The position numbers and the translations under genes were made by a program. The notes below the pieces were generated by a model that worked only from the letters and a program-made list of their open reading frames with translations, was not told the DNA's origin and did no database searches. DNA of 64,000 nucleotides from the NCBI RefSeq assembly GCF_020410765.1, contig NZ_CP084541.1, positions 5,289,001-5,353,000 on the forward strand, in the 5' to 3' direction. The stretch is from Streptomyces marincola (GTDB taxonomy: Bacteria > Actinomycetota > Actinomycetes > Streptomycetales > Streptomycetaceae). Shown piece by piece: positions 60,454-64,000 of this stretch (the first letter of the stretch is position 1; each line of letters begins with the position of its first letter).

Positions 60454-61083
60454 TCAGCCGGGGAAGCGGCGGGCGGCCTCCTCGCCCTGGGCGAGCCGCC
60501 GCAGCGCGAGCAGGACCGGCTCGTACAGGACGGTGAGCGCGACGGCCGCCTCCAGCTGCGTCGTCGGGGCCCCGATGTCGTCGATCACCGCGAGTTCGTG
60601 CGCGGCGATGTCCTCGGCCACCCGCCCGTAGGGCAGCACGTCGTCCACGCCGCAGGGGTAGCCGAGGCGGCCGAGCGCCGCCAGGGCCGACACGAGCATG
60701 CCGTGCGCCGGGCTGCGCGGCGCCGGATGCCACTCCAGCCGGCGCACCACCTCGTCCGCGGTCTCCCGCGCGGCCCGCGCGGCGGTGTCCTCGGGCTGCC
60801 GGTCGGGACCGTGGGGCAGCGCGCACACGGCCGTGCCCAGCCGCTCGGACTGCGGCGCCGTCTCGTCCTCCAGGGCCGTCAGCACCTCCCGCGCCGTCGC
60901 CACCGGCACCCGGCCCACGTGCACCAGGGCGCGCACGAGGCGCAGTCTGCGCACGTGCTCCTCGTCGTAGTCGGACTGCGTCGCGGTGACCCGGCGCCCC
61001 GGGGTCAGCAGCCCCTCGCGCAGGTAGTACTTGATCGTCGCGGTCGGGACACCGCTGCGTTCGCTCAGCTCGGCCAGTCGCAC
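60454..61083 (-). CDS. MerR-family transcriptional regulator
   Basis: A 209-aa regulator with an N-terminal MerR winged helix-turn-helix (MRLAELSERSGVPTATIKYYLREGLL) and second-wing residues, then a helical linker and a ligand-type domain of about 110 residues with no clear metal-binding cysteines. It is therefore more likely to sense an organic ligand or stress than a metal. The GTG start is at 61083. It is divergent from the DUF4188 gene, with an operator-like dyad between them, and probably controls both. Confidence 0.9.
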   Translation of the reverse strand: MRLAELSERSGVPTATIKYYLREGLLTPGRRVTATQSDYDEEHVRRLRLVRALVHVGRVPVATAREVLTALEDETAPQSERLGTAVCALPHGPDRQPEDTAARAARETADEVVRRLEWHPAPRSPAHGMLVSALAALGRLGYPCGVDDVLPYGRVAEDIAAHELAVIDDIGAPTTQLEAAVALTVLYEPVLLALRRLAQGEEAARRFPG

Positions 61084-61121
61084 AGCTCTGGAACCCCTTG
61101 CGTTTTCGGTTGGAGAGTGGC

Positions 61122-61141
61122 ACTATCCAAGCATGGATAGT
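61122..61141. promoter_or_regulatory. Operator-like dyad between the merR and DUF4188 genes
   Basis: ACTATCCA (61122-61129), spacer AGCA, TGGATAGT (61134-61141): a perfect 8-bp dyad, 9 bp if the flanking C-G pair is counted. An extra half-site CTATCCA lies at 61146-61152. MerR proteins bind dyads of this kind within elongated promoter spacers. Confidence 0.8.
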
Positions 61142-61290
61142 GGAGCTATCCAATGCAGGGTGCCGATGAGCGGGCGCCCCTTTCCGCCCTGTCGTGTTCC
61201 GTTGGGCTCGGCGGGGGCGGGGGGCGCGGCGCGACGAGTGGGGAGGACGGCCGGGTGGCGAGCGGGGCGGCGGGCGAGGAGCCGGGTGCG

Positions 61291-61797
61291 ATGACGAACG
61301 GGAAGTCGGGTGGAGCGATGGGCGAGGTGATCGAGGGGCGAATGACGGCGGCGGCCGAGGGTGGCGTCACGGTGTTCCTGATCGGGATGCGGATCACCAG
61401 GCTGCGGGCCGTGCGCAGCTGGTGGCCGGTGCTGATGGCGATGCCCCGCATGCTGAAAGAGCTGTCGCGGGATGCCGGCAGCGGACTGCTCGGCTCCCGG
61501 GTGGTGAGCGGCGGGCCGCGCGAGATGACCGTCATCCAGTACTGGTCCTCGCACGAGCAGTTGATCGCCTACGCGTCGGCGGCGGACGGGGAGCACCGGC
61601 CCGCCTGGGCCGCGTTCAACCGGCGGCTGCGGGCGGGGCGCGGGCGAGTGGGCTTCTGGCACGAGACGTTCGTCGTCCCGGCGGGGTCCCATGAATCGAT
61701 CTACGTGAACATGCCGGCGTTCGGCCTCGGCGCGGCCACCGGCGTCATACCGGTGGGGCGCCGGGGCGAGCGTGCGGCCGAGCGCCTCGCGCGGTGA
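61291..61797 (+). CDS. DUF4188 domain protein
   Basis: A 168-aa DUF4188 protein with VTVFLIGMRITRLRAVRSWW, a MPRMLKEL helix, MTVIQYWSSHEQLIAYA and FWHETFVVPAGSHESIYVNMP, a pattern like dimeric alpha-beta barrel (heme-oxygenase/monooxygenase-like) proteins. The function is unknown. ATG 61291 has GAGGAG upstream; the frame is open to 61153 but that part is low-complexity Gly/Ala. Its likely control by the divergent MerR protein through the dyad at 61122 suggests an inducible stress or detoxification role. Confidence 0.82.
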   Translation: MTNGKSGGAMGEVIEGRMTAAAEGGVTVFLIGMRITRLRAVRSWWPVLMAMPRMLKELSRDAGSGLLGSRVVSGGPREMTVIQYWSSHEQLIAYASAADGEHRPAWAAFNRRLRAGRGRVGFWHETFVVPAGSHESIYVNMPAFGLGAATGVIPVGRRGERAAERLAR

Positions 61798-61848
61798 ACC
61801 GGCCCACCGCGGCCCGCGGGTGGCGACGGGCGGGGAGCGCGGGCTCCG

Positions 61849-62577
61849 TCAGCCGTTGCGCCTGAGCGCCTCGGTGAGCCGCCCCGCCGCCTCAAGGAGG
61901 GCCTGGGCGTGCATGCGGCCCGGGTGGCGGGTCAGCCGCTCGATGGGGCCGGACACGGAGACGGCGGCCACCACGCGGTTGGAGGGACCGCGCACGGGCG
62001 CGGAGACGGAGGCGACCCCGGGCTCGCGTTCGCCGATCGACTGGGCCCAGCCCCGGCGCCGCACCCCGGAGAGCGCGGTCGCGGTGAACCGGGCGCCCTG
62101 GAGGCCGTGGTGCAGCCGCTCCGGCTCCTCCCACGCGAGCAGGATCTGCGCGGCGGAACCCGCCTTCATCGGAAGGGTGGACCCGACGGGCACGGTGTCG
62201 CGCAGCCCCGACAGCCGCTCGGCCGCGGCCACGCAGATCCGCATGTCGCCCTGCCTGCGGTAGAGCTGGGCGCTCTCCCCGGTCACGTCGCGCAGGTGCG
62301 TCAGGACCGGACCGGCCGCGGCCAGCAGCCGGTCCTCGCCGGCCGCCGCGGCCAGCTCCGCCAGTCGCGGTCCGAGTACGAAGCGGCCCTGCATGTCCCG
62401 GGCCAGCAGCCGGTGATACTCAAGGGCCACGGCCATGCGGTGCGCCGTGGGCCTGGCAAGTCCGGTGGCCCCGACCAGCCCGGCCAGCGTGGCTGGTCCG
62501 GACTCCAGGGCTCCCAGTACCAGGGCAGCCTTGTCGAGTACGCCCACCCCGCTGGAGTCGCCGCTAGAGTTGTCCAT
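61849..62577 (-). CDS. ndgR: IclR-family regulator NdgR
   Basis: A 242-aa IclR regulator. The N-terminal winged helix (VLDKAALVLGALESGPATLAGLVGATGLARPTAHRM) is followed by the IclR effector domain with GDMRICVAAAERLSGLRDTVPVGSTLPMKAGSAAQILLAWEE. NdgR (AreB in S. clavuligerus) is known to regulate leucine and other amino acid genes and growth on amino acids as nitrogen source, and it lies divergent from leuCD in Streptomyces. The same arrangement is seen here. ATG 62577 gives the family length. Confidence 0.93.
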   Translation of the reverse strand: MDNSSGDSSGVGVLDKAALVLGALESGPATLAGLVGATGLARPTAHRMAVALEYHRLLARDMQGRFVLGPRLAELAAAAGEDRLLAAAGPVLTHLRDVTGESAQLYRRQGDMRICVAAAERLSGLRDTVPVGSTLPMKAGSAAQILLAWEEPERLHHGLQGARFTATALSGVRRRGWAQSIGEREPGVASVSAPVRGPSNRVVAAVSVSGPIERLTRHPGRMHAQALLEAAGRLTEALRRNG

Positions 62578-62739
62578 GCAACGATACTCGCGTCTCACTC
62601 TGTGAAACGCAAGCCCAATCTTCGCGATGACGCGGCAGGGTGGTTCCCGCGGCCCGTGCCACCGCCGGCCGCGGGCCGTCCGGCGCGAGGGGAACGGACG
62701 GCGGCCATCAGACCAGCTGCAAGCCCGGAAGGAAATGCG
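62578..62739. promoter_or_regulatory. Divergent ndgR-leuC promoter region
   Basis: A 162-bp region expected to hold NdgR binding sites. GTTG-TCCATG-CAAC, a short dyad, overlaps the ndgR start. A GC-rich hairpin CGGCCCG...CGGGCCG lies at about 62659-62689. No leucine-rich leader peptide was found. Confidence 0.5.
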
Positions 62740-64000
62740 ATGGGACGGACACTGGCGGAGAAAGTCTGGGACGACCACGTCGTCCGGCGCGTCGAGGGGG
62801 AGCCCGATCTCCTCTACATCGACCTCCACCTGCTGCACGAGGTGACCAGCCCGCAGGCGTTCGACGGACTGCGCAAGAGCGGCAGGCGCGTGCGGCGCAC
62901 GGACCTCACCATCGCGACCGAGGACCACAACACCCCGACGCTCGACATCGACAAGCCGATCGCGGACCCGGTGTCCCGCACGCAGTTGGAGACGCTCAGG
63001 AAGAACTGCGCGGAGTTCGACGTGCGCCTGCACCCGCTGGGCGACGCGGAGCAGGGCGTCGTGCACGTGGTGGGCCCGCAGCTCGGCCTGACCCAGCCCG
63101 GCACCACCGTGGTGTGCGGCGACAGCCACACCTCCACGCACGGGGCGTTCGGCGCGCTGGCGTTCGGCATCGGCACCAGCCAGGTCGAGCACGTGCTCGC
63201 GACCCAGACGCTGCCCATGGCGCCCTTCCGCACGATGGCGGTCACCGTGCGCGGTGAGCTGCCCGACGGGGTCACCGCCAAGGACCTCATCCTCGCGGTG
63301 ATCGCCAGAATCGGCACCGGCGGCGGCCAGGGCTACGTGATCGAGTACCGGGGCGAGGCCATCGAGAAGCTGTCGATGGAGGCCCGCATGACCATCTGCA
63401 ACATGTCCATCGAGGCGGGCGCCAGGGCGGGCATGATCGCTCCGGACGAGACGACCTTCGCCTATCTGGAGGGGCGCGACCACGCGCCGCGCGGCGCGGA
63501 CTGGGACGCCGCGCTGGCCTACTGGCGGACGCTGCGGACCGACGACGACGCCGTCTTCGACCACGAGGTCGTCATCGACGCCGCGGAGCTGGCCCCGTTC
63601 GTCACCTGGGGCACCAACCCCGGCCAGGGCCTGCCGCTGTCGTCGTCCGTACCCGACCCGGCCTCGTTCGAGGACGCGGGCGAACGCCTCGCGGCGCAGA
63701 AGGCGCTGGAGTACATGGGCCTGGAGCCCGGCGTGCGGCTGCGGGACATCGCCGTCGACACCGTGTTCGTCGGCTCCTGCACCAACGGCCGCATCGAGGA
63801 CCTGCGCTCGGCCGCCGCCGTCCTGGACGGCCGCCGCGTGGCCGAGGGGCTGCGGATGCTCGTGGTGCCGGGATCGGTCCGCGTCGCCCTCCAGGCCGTC
63901 GAGGAAGGGCTGGACAAGGTGTTCACGGCGGCCGGCGCCGAATGGCGGCACGCCGGGTGCTCCATGTGCCTGGGCATGAACCCCGACCAGCTCTCGCCGG
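62740..64000 (+). CDS. leuC: 3-isopropylmalate dehydratase large subunit, 3' truncated
   Basis: The first 420 residues of LeuC (family about 470), the aconitase-type isomerase of leucine synthesis that also serves citramalate in the CimA route. It begins MGRTLAEKVWDDHVV and shows LLYIDLHLLHEVTSPQAFDGL, TVVCGDSHTSTHGAFGALAFGIGTS and VFVGSCTNGRIEDLR. The Fe-S ligands visible are that Cys and HAGCSMCLG. GGAAGGA precedes the ATG. The reading frame runs off the window end. leuD presumably follows. Confidence 0.95.
   Translation, partial: MGRTLAEKVWDDHVVRRVEGEPDLLYIDLHLLHEVTSPQAFDGLRKSGRRVRRTDLTIATEDHNTPTLDIDKPIADPVSRTQLETLRKNCAEFDVRLHPLGDAEQGVVHVVGPQLGLTQPGTTVVCGDSHTSTHGAFGALAFGIGTSQVEHVLATQTLPMAPFRTMAVTVRGELPDGVTAKDLILAVIARIGTGGGQGYVIEYRGEAIEKLSMEARMTICNMSIEAGARAGMIAPDETTFAYLEGRDHAPRGADWDAALAYWRTLRTDDDAVFDHEVVIDAAELAPFVTWGTNPGQGLPLSSSVPDPASFEDAGERLAAQKALEYMGLEPGVRLRDIAVDTVFVGSCTNGRIEDLRSAAAVLDGRRVAEGLRMLVVPGSVRVALQAVEEGLDKVFTAAGAEWRHAGCSMCLGMNPDQLSP

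Noticed and set aside
62627..62845. Small open frame overlapping the leuC start
   Set aside because: It is in a different frame, overlaps the certain start of leuC and has no family character.

Overview
The window is very GC-rich actinomycete chromosome, almost certainly from Streptomyces or a close relative. Evidence: strong third-position G/C bias, many GTG starts, a LuxR-type LAL regulator, two tandem conservons (four-gene sets found in actinomycetes), CebR boxes of the Streptomyces consensus, and a gene order that, from memory, follows the S. coelicolor region from the mnmA/ligA genes to ndgR/leuC. It reads as conserved core chromosome with a few small accessory insertions.

Layout. 1-4.8 kb: a 5'-truncated cysteine desulfurase and mnmA (sulfur relay to tRNA), then a nitrilase-type hydrolase, an SDR and a short MetE-like protein. 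4.8-13.4 kb: ligA with a Lys/Ala-rich tail, a membrane GGDEF-EAL protein (RmdB-like), and the amidotransferase genes gatC-gatA-small ORF-gatB. 13.5-24.4 kb: a ROK-type kinase, a LAL regulator, a PQQ-type sugar dehydrogenase lipoprotein, an aldo/keto reductase, a D-2-hydroxyacid dehydrogenase, and a second PAS-GGDEF-EAL protein whose EAL half is degenerate.

24.4-43.3 kb is dominated by branched-chain amino acid and serine synthesis: ilvB-ilvN-ilvC, serA, leuB, ilvE and cimA. ilvB and cimA each sit behind a leader peptide (Ile/Leu/Val codons, or two adjacent Ile ATT codons) followed by a terminator hairpin with a T-rich tail, so both look controlled by ribosome-mediated attenuation. Interspersed are an alcohol dehydrogenase/SDR pair, a divergent GH6 cellulase and AA10 LPMO with a perfect CebR box before each gene, and a proline catabolic module (PucR-type regulator, proline dehydrogenase, P5C dehydrogenase).

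43.4-64 kb: acyl-CoA carboxylase beta and epsilon subunits; a decayed FAD monooxygenase pseudogene with an intact PadR regulator; two tandem conservons (cvnA-B-C-D twice) whose B and D genes are nearly identical in nucleotide sequence while the A genes have diverged; a fumarylacetoacetase-family protein overlapping gltX; tRNA-Gln and two tRNA-Glu genes; a MerR regulator divergent from a DUF4188 gene across a clean operator dyad; and ndgR divergent from leuC (3'-truncated by the window), which closes the amino acid theme.

The most notable signals are the patchy near-identity between the two conservons, the two attenuators, the evenly spaced CebR boxes, and a recurring arrangement of a TANNNT-like -10 hexamer 6-7 nt before a start codon, which suggests many leaderless mRNAs. 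No CRISPR array, insertion sequence or prophage was seen.
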